From positions 1-64,000 of the forward strand of contig NZ_AUII01000024.1 of NCBI RefSeq assembly GCF_000423625.1: DNA of 64,000 bases, in the 5' to 3' direction. The position numbers and the translations under genes are program-made. Below are positions 32,472 to 41,969 of the stretch, one piece after another. The stretch comes from Pseudonocardia asaccharolytica DSM 44247 = NBRC 16224 (lineage in GTDB: Bacteria > Actinomycetota > Actinomycetes > Mycobacteriales > Pseudonocardiaceae). The notes beneath the pieces are model-generated. The model was not told where the DNA came from, ran no database searches, and saw nothing but the letters and a program-made list of their open reading frames with translations. How positions within the stretch are numbered: the stretch's first letter is position 1; each line of letters begins with the position of its first letter.

Positions 32472-32600
32472 ACGGGCCCGGTCCGTACCGTTCCCGTCGG
32501 CGGCGAGCGGCGCGGCGGACCAGGAACCGGCCGCAGGTCCACACCGTGTCCAGCACCAGGATGGAGGACGTATCCGGGTCGGGATCGCCGCCGGGCCGGG

Positions 32601-33005
32601 TTACTCGCCCGGCGAGAGCGCGGGGGGCTCCTTGCGCCGCCCGCCGCGCTGCATGTCACCGGTCGTGATGCGCCGGCGCGGGTCGATCAGCCGCTTCCAC
32701 TTGGCGTGGGCGGCCTGCCGGCTCGACAGCTGCGCCTCGACGGCCTCGGCCACCTGCCGCCAGGTCATCCCGTCGGCGCGCAGACCGCGGATGAGGTCGC
32801 GTTCGTAGTAGTCGGCGAGCCTGCGCATCTCGTGGACGAGCGCGTACCAGGCGGCCGGGCCGCGGCGAGGCAGCTCGCCCGCCTTGGCCAGCTCCTTGAG
32901 CCGGTCGAGCTGTTCGGCCAGGGACGGCCCCGGATGTTCCGGGAACGGTCCCATCCGCTCCATCCAGCGCTTCGCTTCGTCGTACTTCATACGTCGTTCA
33001 TACAT
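32601..33005 (-). CDS. Small putative DNA-binding protein with helix-turn-helix
   Basis: From ATG 33005 the product has 134 residues; an ATG at 32990 (MKYDEAKRWMERM) is an alternative. The middle is helical (LAEQLDRLKELAKAGELPRR, YALVHEMRRLADYYERDLIR). The later LRADGMTWRQVAEAVEAQLS resembles a helix-turn-helix, followed by a basic tail (WKRLIDPRRRIT). It recalls small actinobacterial proteins with a similar GMTWRQVA motif. The start codon lies inside one copy of a repeated 13-base motif, whose second copy is 68 bases upstream, hinting at autoregulation. Function unknown. Confidence 0.65.
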   Translation of the reverse strand: MYERRMKYDEAKRWMERMGPFPEHPGPSLAEQLDRLKELAKAGELPRRGPAAWYALVHEMRRLADYYERDLIRGLRADGMTWRQVAEAVEAQLSSRQAAHAKWKRLIDPRRRITTGDMQRGGRRKEPPALSPGE

Positions 33006-33077
33006 TGACGCACCGCCCAGGGGAAGGGTCCCTGCGCATTCGTCCGGCACCACACCCGTTGTCATTCATAGATTGAC
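32997..33077 (-). promoter_or_regulatory. Repeated GTCAATSTATGAA motif at the small regulator start
   Basis: Read on the minus strand, GTCAATGTATGAA (33009-32997) covers the start codon and GTCAATCTATGAA (33077-33065) lies 68 bases upstream; 12 of 13 bases agree and both are preceded by a GGTGCGTC-like stretch. Either two binding sites of the encoded protein or duplicated promoter -10 regions. From here to 33298 (about 290 bases) I see no other gene. Confidence 0.45.
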
Positions 33078-33298
33078 ACGACGCACCGGAAACCCAGGAC
33101 CCACCGACAAGACACACCCACCCGTCACGCCTCATCCGGGACAGGCCTCGAAGGGGAAGACCCCATGCCTCCGAACGGCCGACGGGCCGGCTCGCCGGAT
33201 GCGGTCCCGAACCCGCCCGGCCGGTCCGATGGCGCGGCGCCCGCCGTCATCGGAGTCCTGCCCTGCGGTCCGCATCGAACACCCGCTACCGTGCGCTC

Positions 33299-34045
33299 AT
33301 GCTGGGCCTCCCCGATGGCACCCGGGCCTGCCTCTTCGACCTGGATGGCGTCCTGACCGACACCGCGAGCGTGCATGCCGCGGCCTGGAAACAGATGTTC
33401 GACGAGTTCCTGCGCGCCCGGGCCGACCGGTGCCGCGAGGAGTTCCGCCCATTCGACGTCTCGGCCGATTACGGCCCCTACGTCGACGGCCGTCCCCGCC
33501 TGGAGGGCACCGAGATCTTCCTGCGCTCCCGCGGCATCGAGTTGCCCATGGGCGATCCGGACGATCCGCCGGACGCCGAGACCATCTACGGGCTGTCGAC
33601 CCACAAGAACGACCTGGTGCAGGTGAAGATCCAGGCCGACGGGGTGGACGTCTACCCCGGCTCGGTCCGCTACCTCCAGGCGGTCCGCGACGCCGGGCTG
33701 CGTACCGCCGTCGTGTCGTCGTCGGCGAACGCGAGCCAGGTCCTCGACGCGGCCGGGCTGGTAAAGTACATCGACCATCGGGTGGACGGGGTCGTCGCCA
33801 AGGCGCGTGGCCTGCAGGGCAAGCCGGCGCCGGACACGTTCCTCGCGGCGGCGGCCGATCTGGGGGTGGAGCCGGCCGCGGCCGTCGTCTTCGAGGATGC
33901 GCTGGCCGGGGTCCAGGCCGGCCGCGCGGGCCGTTTCGGGTCCGTGGTCGGGGTCAACCGGTTGGATCAGGCCGACGCGTTGCGCGCGCACGGCGCCGAT
34001 GTCGTCGTCGACGACCTCGCGGAGCTGCTGGTGGCGGCCTCATGA
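33299..34045 (+). CDS. Beta-phosphoglucomutase (HAD superfamily)
   Basis: The 248-residue protein has the HAD phosphatase signature [18 protein letters not shown] (nucleophile Asp in DLDG), a helical cap, [35 protein letters not shown] and [13 protein letters not shown]. The four-helix cap and VVSSSAN fit beta-phosphoglucomutase. Its stop overlaps the start of the GH65 phosphorylase (ATGA), so the pair likely works together: phosphorolysis releases beta-glucose 1-phosphate, which this enzyme converts to glucose 6-phosphate. Confidence 0.88.
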   Translation: MLGLPDGTRACLFDLDGVLTDTASVHAAAWKQMFDEFLRARADRCREEFRPFDVSADYGPYVDGRPRLEGTEIFLRSRGIELPMGDPDDPPDAETIYGLSTHKNDLVQVKIQADGVDVYPGSVRYLQAVRDAGLRTAVVSSSANASQVLDAAGLVKYIDHRVDGVVAKARGLQGKPAPDTFLAAAADLGVEPAAAVVFEDALAGVQAGRAGRFGSVVGVNRLDQADALRAHGADVVVDDLAELLVAAS

Positions 34046-36405
34046 CGGCGGCGGCGGACTCCGGGCGGCCCTTCACCGTCGAACCGTGGATCGTGCGCGA
34101 ACCGGTCCTGCACCTGGATGCCATGGGGCAGACGGAGTCGGTGTTCGCCCTGTCCAACGGCCATATCGGATTGCGCGGCAACCTCGACGAGGGGGAGCCG
34201 CACGCGATCCCGGGCACCTATCTCAACTCGCTCTACGAGCGCCGCCCGCTGCCGTATGCCGAGGGCGGCTACGGGTACCCGGAGTCCGGTCAGACGATCA
34301 TCAACGTCACCAACGGCAAGCTCATCCGGTTGCTCGTCGACGACGAGCCGTTCGACCTGCGCTACGGCGAGCTCCGCCGCCACGAGCGGGCGCTGGACCT
34401 GCAGGCGGGCATCCTGACCCGCGACGTCGAGTGGGTCTCGCCCGCGGGGCGCGCGGTCCGGCTGCACAGCGAGCGACTGGTGTCGCTGACCCAGCGGGCG
34501 ATCGCCGCGATCAGCTACGAGGTGGAGGTGTTGGACGAACCGGCGCTGCTGGTCGTGCAGTCGGAGCTGGTCGCGAACGAACAGCTGCCCGCCGTCGACG
34601 ACGGCGACCCGCGCGTCGAGGCGGCGCTGGCCGAACCCCTCGTCGCCGAGCAGCACCGCAGCGGCGAGGCGGGCGCCACGCTGGTCCATCAGACCCGGGT
34701 GTCCGGGCTGCGGCTGGCGGCCGCGATGGACCACGAGGTGCACGGCCCGGAGCGGGTCAAGGTCACCTCGGAGGCCACCGAGGACATCGGCCGCACCACC
34801 GTGATCACCCGGCTGAAGCCGGGGGAGAAGCTGCGGGTGGTCAAGTACCTGGCCTACGGCTGGTCGGCGCGCCGGTCGCTGCCCGCCGTGCACGACCAGG
34901 TGCGCGCGGCGCTGGCGGCGGCGCGGTTCACCGGGTGGGACGGCCTGGTGGCCGAGCAGCGCTCCTTCCTCGACGACTTCTGGGCGACCGCGGATATCGA
35001 GATCGACGGCGACGCCGAGCTGCAACAGGCAGCCCGGGTCGCCACGTTCCACGTGCTGCAGGCCGGGGCGCGCGCCGAGCGCAGGGCGATCGGGGCCAAG
35101 GGCCTCACCGGCAACGGCTACGACGGCCACACCTTCTGGGACACCGAGACGTTCTGCCTGCCGGTGCTGTCCCATCTCGCTCCGGACGCCGCCGCCGATG
35201 CTCTGCGGTGGCGGCAGTCGATCCTGCCGCTGGCCATGGAGCGGGCTCAGCAGCTGGGGCTGGCCGGCGCGGCGTTTCCGTGGCGCACCATCCGCGGGCA
35301 GGAATGCTCCGGGTACTGGCCGGCGGGCACCGCGGCGTTCCACATCAACGCCGATATCGCCGACGCCGTGCGCCGGCACGTCGCGGCGACGGGTGATACC
35401 GCGTTCGAGTGCGAGGTCGGCCTGGAGCTGCTGGTGCACACGGCGCGGCTGTGGCGCTCCCTCGGCCATCACGACTCGGCGGGCGAGTTCCGCATCGACG
35501 GGGTCACCGGCCCCGACGAGTACACCGCGATCGTCGACAACAACGCCTACACCAACCTGATGGCGCAGCTGAACCTGCGCTACGCCGCCGAGGTCGCCGC
35601 GCGGTATCCACGGGCGGCGGCGCGGCTGGGCGTCAACGCCGAGGAGATGGCGAGCTGGCGCGACGCGGCGAGGGCGATGCGCATCCCGTACGACGAGAGC
35701 CTCGGCGTGCATCCGCAGGCGGAGGGGTTCACCGACCACCAGCGGTGGGACTTCGAGAACACACCGCCGGAGAAGTACCCGCTGTTGCTCAACGTCCCGT
35801 ACTTCGACCTGTACCGCAAGCAGGTGATCAAGCAGGCCGACCTGGTGCTCGCCATGCAGCTGCGTCCGGAGGTGTTCAGCCCCGAGCAGATGGCCCGCAA
35901 CTTCGCCTACTACGAGGCGATCACGGTGCGGGACTCGTCGCTCTCCGCGGCGACGCAGGCGGTCGTCGCGGCCTGGACGGGACATCTCGACCTCGCCTAC
36001 GACTATCTTGCCGAGGCGGCGCTGATCGACCTCAACGACCTGGCCGGAAACACCGGCAACGGCATCCATATCGCGTCGATGGCCGGCACGTGGAGCGCCG
36101 TGGTCAGCGGCTTCGGTGGGATGCGTTCGGACCGCGATGGGATCTCCTTCGCACCGCAGCTGCCCTCGGCCCTTTCCCGGATCTCGTTCGGGCTGAAGTG
36201 GCAGGGCCGGCAGCTGCGCGTCACGATCACCAAGGACGAGGCGGAGTACCGGCTGGTCAGCGGTCCGCCGATGCGCCTGCGCCACCACGACGAGCCACTC
36301 GCGCTGGCCGATGACCCGGTGATCCGGCCGATGCCGCCGCCGGCTGTCGTCGAGCCGGTGGAGCAGCCGTACGGTCGGGCGCCGCGGCAGCGCCATCCGG
36401 GCTGA
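34042..36405 (+). CDS. GH65 family disaccharide phosphorylase (trehalose/kojibiose/maltose type)
   Basis: The 787-residue protein has the GH65 N-terminal domain ([20 protein letters not shown], then [10 protein letters not shown]), an (alpha/alpha)6 catalytic barrel ([32 protein letters not shown]) with the general acid Glu493 in [11 protein letters not shown], and the basic [11 protein letters not shown] segment. It uses phosphate to split an alpha-glucobiose into beta-glucose 1-phosphate and glucose. Trehalose is the commonest substrate in such pairs but kojibiose or maltose cannot be excluded. ATG 34042 overlaps the mutase stop. Confidence 0.9.
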   Translation: MTAAADSGRPFTVEPWIVREPVLHLDAMGQTESVFALSNGHIGLRGNLDEGEPHAIPGTYLNSLYERRPLPYAEGGYGYPESGQTIINVTNGKLIRLLVDDEPFDLRYGELRRHERALDLQAGILTRDVEWVSPAGRAVRLHSERLVSLTQRAIAAISYEVEVLDEPALLVVQSELVANEQLPAVDDGDPRVEAALAEPLVAEQHRSGEAGATLVHQTRVSGLRLAAAMDHEVHGPERVKVTSEATEDIGRTTVITRLKPGEKLRVVKYLAYGWSARRSLPAVHDQVRAALAAARFTGWDGLVAEQRSFLDDFWATADIEIDGDAELQQAARVATFHVLQAGARAERRAIGAKGLTGNGYDGHTFWDTETFCLPVLSHLAPDAAADALRWRQSILPLAMERAQQLGLAGAAFPWRTIRGQECSGYWPAGTAAFHINADIADAVRRHVAATGDTAFECEVGLELLVHTARLWRSLGHHDSAGEFRIDGVTGPDEYTAIVDNNAYTNLMAQLNLRYAAEVAARYPRAAARLGVNAEEMASWRDAARAMRIPYDESLGVHPQAEGFTDHQRWDFENTPPEKYPLLLNVPYFDLYRKQVIKQADLVLAMQLRPEVFSPEQMARNFAYYEAITVRDSSLSAATQAVVAAWTGHLDLAYDYLAEAALIDLNDLAGNTGNGIHIASMAGTWSAVVSGFGGMRSDRDGISFAPQLPSALSRISFGLKWQGRQLRVTITKDEAEYRLVSGPPMRLRHHDEPLALADDPVIRPMPPPAVVEPVEQPYGRAPRQRHPG

Positions 36406-36521
36406 GCTTCGTTCCTGTGCGCGGTAGGTCGTGCTCGGGCAGACTCACCGCGCACGAGTGGACTCCAGCGCTTGCGGGTATGCGCCCTCTCCGACGCCCG
36501 ACCCGCATTGGAGGGACCCGC

Positions 36522-36869
36522 ATGAATCCTGATCGCGCCCGGCAGCTGCTGACGGCCGAGTTGGCGGAGCTCGACGAACGCTCGCATCGCGCCGACATCG
36601 AGGCCGACCAGCCCCTGGACGACCCGGTACTGGGCACCCACCCCGGTGACCACGGCAGCGAGGTCGCCGCGCAGATGGACAACACGCTGCTCGCCGACAC
36701 CGTCGCCGAGCAGCGCAGAAGGGTCGTGCGCGCGCTGGAGCGGCTCGAGGGCGGCAGCTACGGCCGCTGCGCGGTGTGCGGCACCCGGATCGACGACGAG
36801 CGGCTCGAGGCCCGTCCCGAGGTGGCCACCTGTCGCGAGCACGCGGACAGCCCGATCGCGGGGGAGTGA
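36522..36869 (+). CDS. TraR/DksA-type zinc-finger protein
   Basis: ATG 36522 follows GGAGGG. The 115-residue protein has a helical hairpin (RARQLLTAELAELDERSHRA, then VAEQRRRVVRALERLEGGSY) and a C4-type zinc finger (GRCAVCGTRIDDERLEARPE, then TCREH). DksA-like proteins enter the RNA polymerase secondary channel and modulate initiation, usually with ppGpp. The coiled-coil tip residues cannot be matched confidently, so whether it acts like DksA is open. Confidence 0.85.
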   Translation: MNPDRARQLLTAELAELDERSHRADIEADQPLDDPVLGTHPGDHGSEVAAQMDNTLLADTVAEQRRRVVRALERLEGGSYGRCAVCGTRIDDERLEARPEVATCREHADSPIAGE

Positions 36870-36915
36870 CCGGCCGCGGCGGTTTGGCGTCCCGGCCGGT
36901 GGGTAGCCGATTGTC

Positions 36916-37467
36916 ATGACAGGAAAGCTGGCGGGCAAGCGCATCGCGATCCTGGCGACCGACGGCGTCGAGCAGGTCGAGCTGACGAACCCGCGCGACG
37001 CGGTCACCGCGGAGGGCGCCCGGACGGAGCTGGTCTCGATCTCCACGGGGGAGATCCAGGCGATGAACGGCGACATCCGGCCTGCCGACACGTTCCCGGT
37101 CGACCGGACGGCGGACCAGGCGTCCGCATCCGACTACGACGCGCTGATCATGCCGGGCGGAACGGTGAACGCCGACCGGCTCCGGATGGACCGGGACGTG
37201 CGCACCTTCGTGGCGGAGATGCTCCGGGCCGGGAAGCCCGTCGGGGTGATCTGTCACGGCCCGTGGACGCTGATCGACGCCGACGTGGCCAAGGGCCGCA
37301 CCCTGACCTCGTACCCGAGTCTGCGCACCGACCTGCGCAACGCCGGTGCCGAGACGGTCGACCAGGAGGTCGTCAACGACCACGGGCTGGTGTCCAGCCG
37401 CGGCCCCAAGGACCTCCCCGCGTTCTGCACCGCGATCGTCGAGGAGTTCGCGCGTCCCCCGAGCTGA
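36916..37467 (+). CDS. DJ-1/PfpI-family protein (class I glutamine amidotransferase-like)
   Basis: The 183-residue protein shows KRIAILATDGVEQVELTNPR at the start, YDALIMPGGTVNADRLR, and the nucleophile elbow VGVICHGPWTLIDAD with the conserved Cys. PfpI/YhbO-type proteins have been described as stress-related proteases, deglycases or hydratases; the activity here cannot be fixed from sequence. It stands between DksA-like and sigma-factor genes, a stress context. ATG 36916 has no strong ribosome binding site. Confidence 0.87.
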   Translation: MTGKLAGKRIAILATDGVEQVELTNPRDAVTAEGARTELVSISTGEIQAMNGDIRPADTFPVDRTADQASASDYDALIMPGGTVNADRLRMDRDVRTFVAEMLRAGKPVGVICHGPWTLIDADVAKGRTLTSYPSLRTDLRNAGAETVDQEVVNDHGLVSSRGPKDLPAFCTAIVEEFARPPS

Positions 37468-37495
37468 GCAGGGCGGGCCGGGGTGCCGCCGCCGG

Positions 37496-38284
37496 TCATG
37501 CGCCGCCGCCGGTCATGCGCCGCCGCAGGGCGGCCACGGTCTGGGCGAGCAGCCGCGACACGTGCATCTGGGAGATGCCGATCTCGTTCGCGATCTGGGT
37601 CTGGGTCATGTTCCCGAAGAACCGCAGGACGAGGATCGTGCGCTCGCGCCGCGGGAGCTCGTCGAGCAGCGGGGTGAGCGTCTCGCGGTACTCGACCTTG
37701 TCCAGCTCCGCGTCGGCCTCGCCCAGGGTGTCGCGCAGCACGGCGTCGGCGCCCGCGACCAGCTCGTCGAGCGACGACGAGCGGTAGGCGTGCTGGGCGG
37801 CGAGCCCCTCCAGCACCTCCTCGGTGCTGATCTCGAGCCGCTCGGCGATCTCGCTGGGTCGCGGTGCCCGCCCGAGCTCCTGGGAGAGAGGATCCACCGC
37901 CTTGTTGATCGAGCTCTGCAGCTCCTTGAGCCGCCGCGGTACACGCATCGACCACGTCCGGTCGCGGAAATGCCGGCGGACCTCGCCGGTGATCGTGGGT
38001 ACGGCGTAGGACAGGAAGTCGACGTCGCGACGCGGGTCGAACCGGTCGACGGCGTTGATCAATCCGACGGTGCCGATCTGCTCGAGATCGTCGACGGGCT
38101 CACCGCGACCCGCGAATCGCCGCGCGATGTGCTTGACGATCGGCAGATGGCCCGTGACCAGCCTGGACCGCAGCTGCTCGTGTTCGGGGCTGCCGGGTTG
38201 GAGGGCGGCCAGTTCGGTGAACAGGGGCGCGAGCGAGGCATACCCGGAGCCGGACGGACCTTCGGAGCGTTGCTCAGCAGCCAT
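37496..38284 (-). CDS. SigF/SigB-type stress-response sigma factor
   Basis: The 262-residue sigma-70 group 3 protein has region 2 (LPIVKHIARRFAGRGEPVDD, LEQIGTVGLINAVDRFDPRR, DVDFLSYAVPTITGEVRRHF, RDRTWSMRVPRRLKEL), region 3 (GRAPRPSEIAERLEISTEEV) and region 4 (LPRRERTILVLRFFGNMTQT, QIANEIGISQMHVSRLLAQT). This is the SigF/SigB/SigG pattern. Such factors are held by RsbW-like anti-sigma kinases; candidates occur in this window (46946-47428, 48464-49417) but not adjacent. Its last codons and the following bases contain two tandem copies of a 16-base GCCGCCGGTCATGC unit. Confidence 0.9.
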   Translation of the reverse strand: MAAEQRSEGPSGSGYASLAPLFTELAALQPGSPEHEQLRSRLVTGHLPIVKHIARRFAGRGEPVDDLEQIGTVGLINAVDRFDPRRDVDFLSYAVPTITGEVRRHFRDRTWSMRVPRRLKELQSSINKAVDPLSQELGRAPRPSEIAERLEISTEEVLEGLAAQHAYRSSSLDELVAGADAVLRDTLGEADAELDKVEYRETLTPLLDELPRRERTILVLRFFGNMTQTQIANEIGISQMHVSRLLAQTVAALRRRMTGGGA

Positions 38285-38451
38285 GCCGTGCGGGACTGCT
38301 GCGGAACAGAGAACACTGCACGGCTCGATCTACCCGACGCTTCCGACCAGGAAACCCGAGCGCTGGTAGGTTGGATGACCGCGTGCTCACCGGAACCGCA
38401 CATCGTCCGGGAGCTTTGTCATCCGTCCACGCGTGCGAAGGTGTTGTCCTG

Positions 38452-40770
38452 GTGTCGAACAGCGCGTCGTCCGCAAGTCCGCTCGATCCCGAAGGCCAGG
38501 ATGCGCTCGCTCATGAGCAGCAGTACGTCACGATGCTGTATGCGCGTCTCGACGATCGCCGGGCCGAGACGGCGCGGCGGCTGCAGAACGTCCTGCAGGG
38601 CGAGACTGTCGGTACCCCGCAGGCGCTCACCGAACGCGACGCCGCGGTCGCCATGTACACCGACCGGCTCGCCGCACTGCGCGCCGCCGAGCACGGGCTG
38701 GCCTTCGGCCGGCTGGACACCGAGGCGGGAGAGATCCGCTATATCGGCAGGCTCGGGTTGCTCGACGAGGAGCGCGAGTACGAACCTCTCCTGATGGACT
38801 GGCGCGCGCCCGCGGCCCGGCCGTTCTACACCGCGACGGCGGCGTCCCCCGAGGGCATGCGACGCCGCCGTCATCTGCGGACCCGCGGACGCACCGTCGT
38901 CGCGATCGACGACGAGGTGCTCGACCTCGCCGACGCCGAGGCGCTGGCCGGGCACTCCGGGCTGACCAGCGAGGCCGCGCTGATGGCGGCGGTGTCGCAG
39001 GCGCGTACCGGGCGGATGAGCGACATCGTCGCCACCATTCAGGCCGAGCAGGACCGGATCATCCGCTCCAAGCCGTCCGGGGTGCTGGTGGTGCAGGGCG
39101 GGCCGGGTACCGGCAAGACCGCGGTCGCGCTGCACCGCGCCGCCTACCTGCTCTACACCCACCGCGACCGGCTGGCCCGCCGCGGCGTGCTGGTGGTCGG
39201 TCCGAACGCCACATTCCTGCGCTACATCGGGCAGGTGCTGCCGTCGCTGGGTGAGACGAGCGTGGTGCTCGGCACCGTCGCGCAGTTGCACCCCGGGCTG
39301 CACGCCCGGCGGGTCGAGGACGCCCGGACCGCGGCGCTCAAGGGTCGGGCGGAGATGGCCGCGGTGGTGGCCACCGCGGTGCGTGACCGTCAGCAGGTGC
39401 CGCGCAAGCCGATCGAGCTCGTCGTCGAACAGCAGCGGGTGCGGCTCGACCGCGAGGTCGCGAACGCCGCGCGGACCCGGGCCCGACGGTCGCGCAAACC
39501 GCACAACGAGGCGAAGCGGATCTTCCATCGGGAGGCGGTGCGGCTGCTGGCCGAGCAGGTGGCGGCCGACCTCGGCAGCGGCGGGCTGCTCACGGCCGGG
39601 GACCTGGAGGACATCCGGGCCGAGCTCACCGAGAGCCCGCAGCTGTCCCGCGAGCTGGACGCGCTGTGGCCCACGCTGTCGGCCGAGCAGCTGCTGACCG
39701 ACCTGTTTGCCGATCCGAGGCGGTTGGGCTTGGTGGCCCGGCGGATCCCGGCCGCGGAGCGCGCGTTGCTGGCCCGGCCCGCTCCGGCCGAGGACGTGCC
39801 GCTCGACGAGCGCTGGTCCCCGGCCGACGTTCCGCTGCTGGACGAGGCCGCCGAGCTGCTGGGCGATGACGGGCGCAGCGCCGCGGCGGAGGCCGCCGCG
39901 GCGCTGCGCGCCGAGGTCGAGTACGCCCAAGGTGTCCTCGACGTCCTCGACCTGGAGGACGATCTGGACCCGGAGCTGTTGCGCGCCATCGATATCGTCG
40001 ACGCCGACCGGCTCGCCGAACGGCAGCGGGTGCGCCGCTACGACTCCACCGCCGACCGCGCCGCCGCGGACCGGGAGTGGACCTACGGGCATGTGATCGT
40101 CGACGAGGCGCAGGAGCTGTCCCCGATGGCGTGGCGGTTGATCATGCGCCGGGTACCGAGCCGGTCGATGACGGTGGTCGGCGATATCGCCCAGACCGGG
40201 GATCTGGCCGGTGCAGGCTCATGGCGCGAGGTGCTGGGCACGTTCGTGGCCGACCGCTGGCGGCTGGAGGAGCTGACCGTCAACTATCGGACACCCGCCG
40301 AGATCGCCGACGTCGCCGACGATGTGCTGGCGGAGATCGATCCCGGCCTCGCGCCGCCGCGCTCGGTGCGCAGCACGGGTGTGCCGCCACGGGCGCTGCA
40401 GCTCGCCCCCGGTTCGCTCGCCGGGTCGGACGGCGTGCTCGCCGATATCGTGGCGCAGGAGCGCGCCGCCGTCGGCGAGGGCCGGGTCGCCGTGCTCGCC
40501 CCCGCTGGGCGGGTGGCGGCGCTGCGCGGATGCCTGCCCGGGTTCGCGGGCGAGGACGATCTCGAGGCGCCGGTCGTGGTGCTGCCGATCATGGCCGCCA
40601 AGGGCCTCGAGTTCGACTCCGTGGTGCTGGTGGAGCCCGCCGAGGTGCTCGCGGGGTCCCCGCGCGGAGTCAACGACCTGTACGTCGCGCTCACCCGCGC
40701 CACCCAGCGGCTCACCGTCGTCCACACCGACGAGCTCCCGCCGGTCCTCAAACGCCTCCGCCGCCCGTGA
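38452..40770 (+). CDS. helD: HelD-type RNA polymerase-recycling helicase (UvrD-like)
   Basis: From GTG 38452 (after GCGAAGGTG) the product has 772 residues. An N-terminal coiled-coil (EQQYVTMLYARLDDRRAETA), a HelD-specific block (YIGRLGLLDEEREYEPLLMD, WRAPAARPFYTATA) and a 1A ATPase core with VQGGPGTGKTAVALHRAAYL (Lys222) follow. Later come VIVDEAQELSPMAWRL, VVGDIAQTG, LTVNYRTPAEIA and the final KGLEFDSVVLVEP and DLYVALTRATQRL. HelD pulls stalled RNA polymerase off DNA; the proximity of the sigma gene is suggestive. The stop lies inside a 46-base palindrome. Confidence 0.88.
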   Translation: MSNSASSASPLDPEGQDALAHEQQYVTMLYARLDDRRAETARRLQNVLQGETVGTPQALTERDAAVAMYTDRLAALRAAEHGLAFGRLDTEAGEIRYIGRLGLLDEEREYEPLLMDWRAPAARPFYTATAASPEGMRRRRHLRTRGRTVVAIDDEVLDLADAEALAGHSGLTSEAALMAAVSQARTGRMSDIVATIQAEQDRIIRSKPSGVLVVQGGPGTGKTAVALHRAAYLLYTHRDRLARRGVLVVGPNATFLRYIGQVLPSLGETSVVLGTVAQLHPGLHARRVEDARTAALKGRAEMAAVVATAVRDRQQVPRKPIELVVEQQRVRLDREVANAARTRARRSRKPHNEAKRIFHREAVRLLAEQVAADLGSGGLLTAGDLEDIRAELTESPQLSRELDALWPTLSAEQLLTDLFADPRRLGLVARRIPAAERALLARPAPAEDVPLDERWSPADVPLLDEAAELLGDDGRSAAAEAAAALRAEVEYAQGVLDVLDLEDDLDPELLRAIDIVDADRLAERQRVRRYDSTADRAAADREWTYGHVIVDEAQELSPMAWRLIMRRVPSRSMTVVGDIAQTGDLAGAGSWREVLGTFVADRWRLEELTVNYRTPAEIADVADDVLAEIDPGLAPPRSVRSTGVPPRALQLAPGSLAGSDGVLADIVAQERAAVGEGRVAVLAPAGRVAALRGCLPGFAGEDDLEAPVVVLPIMAAKGLEFDSVVLVEPAEVLAGSPRGVNDLYVALTRATQRLTVVHTDELPPVLKRLRRP

Positions 40771-40809
40771 GTGCGTAACAGTGTTCTAACACTGTTACGC
40801 ACTCACGGG
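40764..40809. terminator. 46-base palindrome, GTGAGTGCGTAACAGTG family, copy 1
   Basis: Two 22-base perfect arms (40764-40785 and 40788-40809) flank CT. The left arm contains the HelD stop codon. Identical or near-identical elements lie at 53221-53266, 60119-60164 and 61158-61201. The position at gene ends suggests a bidirectional terminator or mobile palindrome. Confidence 0.7.
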
Positions 40810-40867
40810 CCAGTGGCAGCGACGGATGTAGCAGGCTGGGGGTTGGTCGCGGTGCGCGGCGACGACG

Positions 40868-40984
40868 GCGGGAGCTCGACGCCGGGCTCAACCACCTGGT
40901 TTTCCACGGCCCCGGCCACGACCAGCAGCGGTTCCTGACCCAGTTCGCCGCGGACGTGCTCCTGAGGCTGCGGGCGCTGGGCTG
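40868..40984 (+). pseudogene. C-terminal remnant of an LLM-type flavin/F420 oxidoreductase
   Basis: One frame reads [20 protein letters not shown], then [17 protein letters not shown] and stops at 40982-40984. The pattern H-L-V-F-H-G-P-G-x-D-Q and F-A-x-D-V-L-L-R-L-R is the typical end of luciferase-like monooxygenases. Nothing of the preceding 300 residues is present; the palindrome at 40764-40809 stands just upstream. I read it as a deletion stub. Confidence 0.6.
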
Positions 40985-41042
40985 ACGACGCGATGGCGGC
41001 GTCCGGCCGCCGCCGGTGTCCCGGTGGCGGCCGGCCCTGGGC

Positions 41043-41393
41043 TCAGCGCAGGCCGAGCTTGCGTGAACAGGCCGGCCAGGCACCCCAGCCCTGCGCGGTC
41101 AGCACTCGTTCGGCGACGGCGATCTGCTGTTCCCGGCTTGCGTTCTGCGCGAGGCCGGTGCCGCCGAAGGCGCGCCAGGTCGACGGCGTGAACTGCAGAC
41201 CGCCCGCGAAGCCGTTGCCGGTGTTGATGTTCCAGTTGCCGCTGCTCTCGCATTGGGCCAGCCGGTCCCACGTCGAGCCCGAGGCGGCGTTCGCGGTGCC
41301 GGTGACCGCGAAGGGGGCGGTAGCCGCGAGAGCGCCGGCCAACGCGAGTCGCATGAGATTCCGGCCGGAGAAGAAGGTACGGAGAGTGGACAT
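41043..41393 (-). CDS. rpf: Resuscitation-promoting factor, single Rpf domain
   Basis: ATG 41393 follows GGGAGAAC. The 116-residue protein has a signal peptide (MRLALAGALAATAPFAVTG, cleavage after TANA) and one Rpf transglycosylase domain: STWDRLAQCESSGNWNINTG (catalytic-type Glu in CESSGNW), GFAGGLQFTPSTWRAFGG, QQIAVAERVLTAQGWGAW. Rpf enzymes cleave peptidoglycan and promote regrowth of dormant cells. It lacks LysM or G5 modules, like short RpfC/E forms. Confidence 0.93.
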   Translation of the reverse strand: MSTLRTFFSGRNLMRLALAGALAATAPFAVTGTANAASGSTWDRLAQCESSGNWNINTGNGFAGGLQFTPSTWRAFGGTGLAQNASREQQIAVAERVLTAQGWGAWPACSRKLGLR

Positions 41394-41969
41394 AGATGTT
41401 CTCCCACCGCGCCATGGAGGAACTCCGGGCAAATTCCGCGCACGGATATGCTCGGGTGACCGGAGTCAACCGCGCTCCGCAGACGTTTCCTGCAAAGCGT
41501 TCGGCATGATTCCTCGCCCCGTCCCGGCTCATGTGATCGACGGACCGACGCCGCAGGACAGGGCAGGGCGCGACGGGCCGGTGTGCGTTCCTGACCGGAC
41601 TCGGGGGCCGGCCGCCGAGGACCCTACGCACCTGGACCCGGTCCAGCACAACTCGATCAACGGTGACCAATCTCACGGCAGGGCACTATTTCCCCCCGAA
41701 CCGTCGCCATTGCGGCTGGTCAGTCCCGGACTTGATAACGAGAGGATCACGCTCGGGGAATCGCTTTCAAACTGGAACTCTACCGAATTGGTCACACGCG
41801 GTTCCCGTCGGCAAACATCGATCTCCGTCGCGCCGTCTGCCGTGCCGCACCCGGCCACCGGGGATATGTTGTCCAGGGCGGGCACTACCGGGCGTCGAGC
41901 GGAGGCCGAGATGGTCGTAATCCGATCGCCTCACGACATCGCGGCCGAGCCGTGCGGAGTCCGGTGACC
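41394..41969. other. 576-base intergenic region between Rpf and amidohydrolase
   Basis: No gene is supported. The part 41690-41800 is richer in A and T than its surroundings and could hold promoters for both divergent genes. GTGACCAAT (41663-41671) and ATTGGTCAC (41787-41795) are perfect inverted copies 115 bases apart. I looked for a c-di-AMP (ydaO) riboswitch, common upstream of actinobacterial rpf genes, and did not find its conserved blocks. Confidence 0.4.

Noticed and set aside
33165-33356. Short plus-strand frame [14 protein letters not shown] upstream of beta-phosphoglucomutase
   Set aside because: No ribosome binding site, low-complexity Pro/Arg sequence, and it overlaps the true mutase start in another frame.
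37486-37520. Tandem 16-base repeat after the sigma-factor gene as a regulatory element
   Set aside because: Only two GC-rich copies overlapping the gene end; best explained by slippage duplication of the last codons.
40764-40809. Palindromes as CRISPR repeats
   Set aside because: They occur singly, kilobases apart, without spacers, and include gene stop codons.
41394-41700. c-di-AMP (ydaO) riboswitch upstream of rpf
   Set aside because: The conserved blocks of that motif could not be found on the minus strand.
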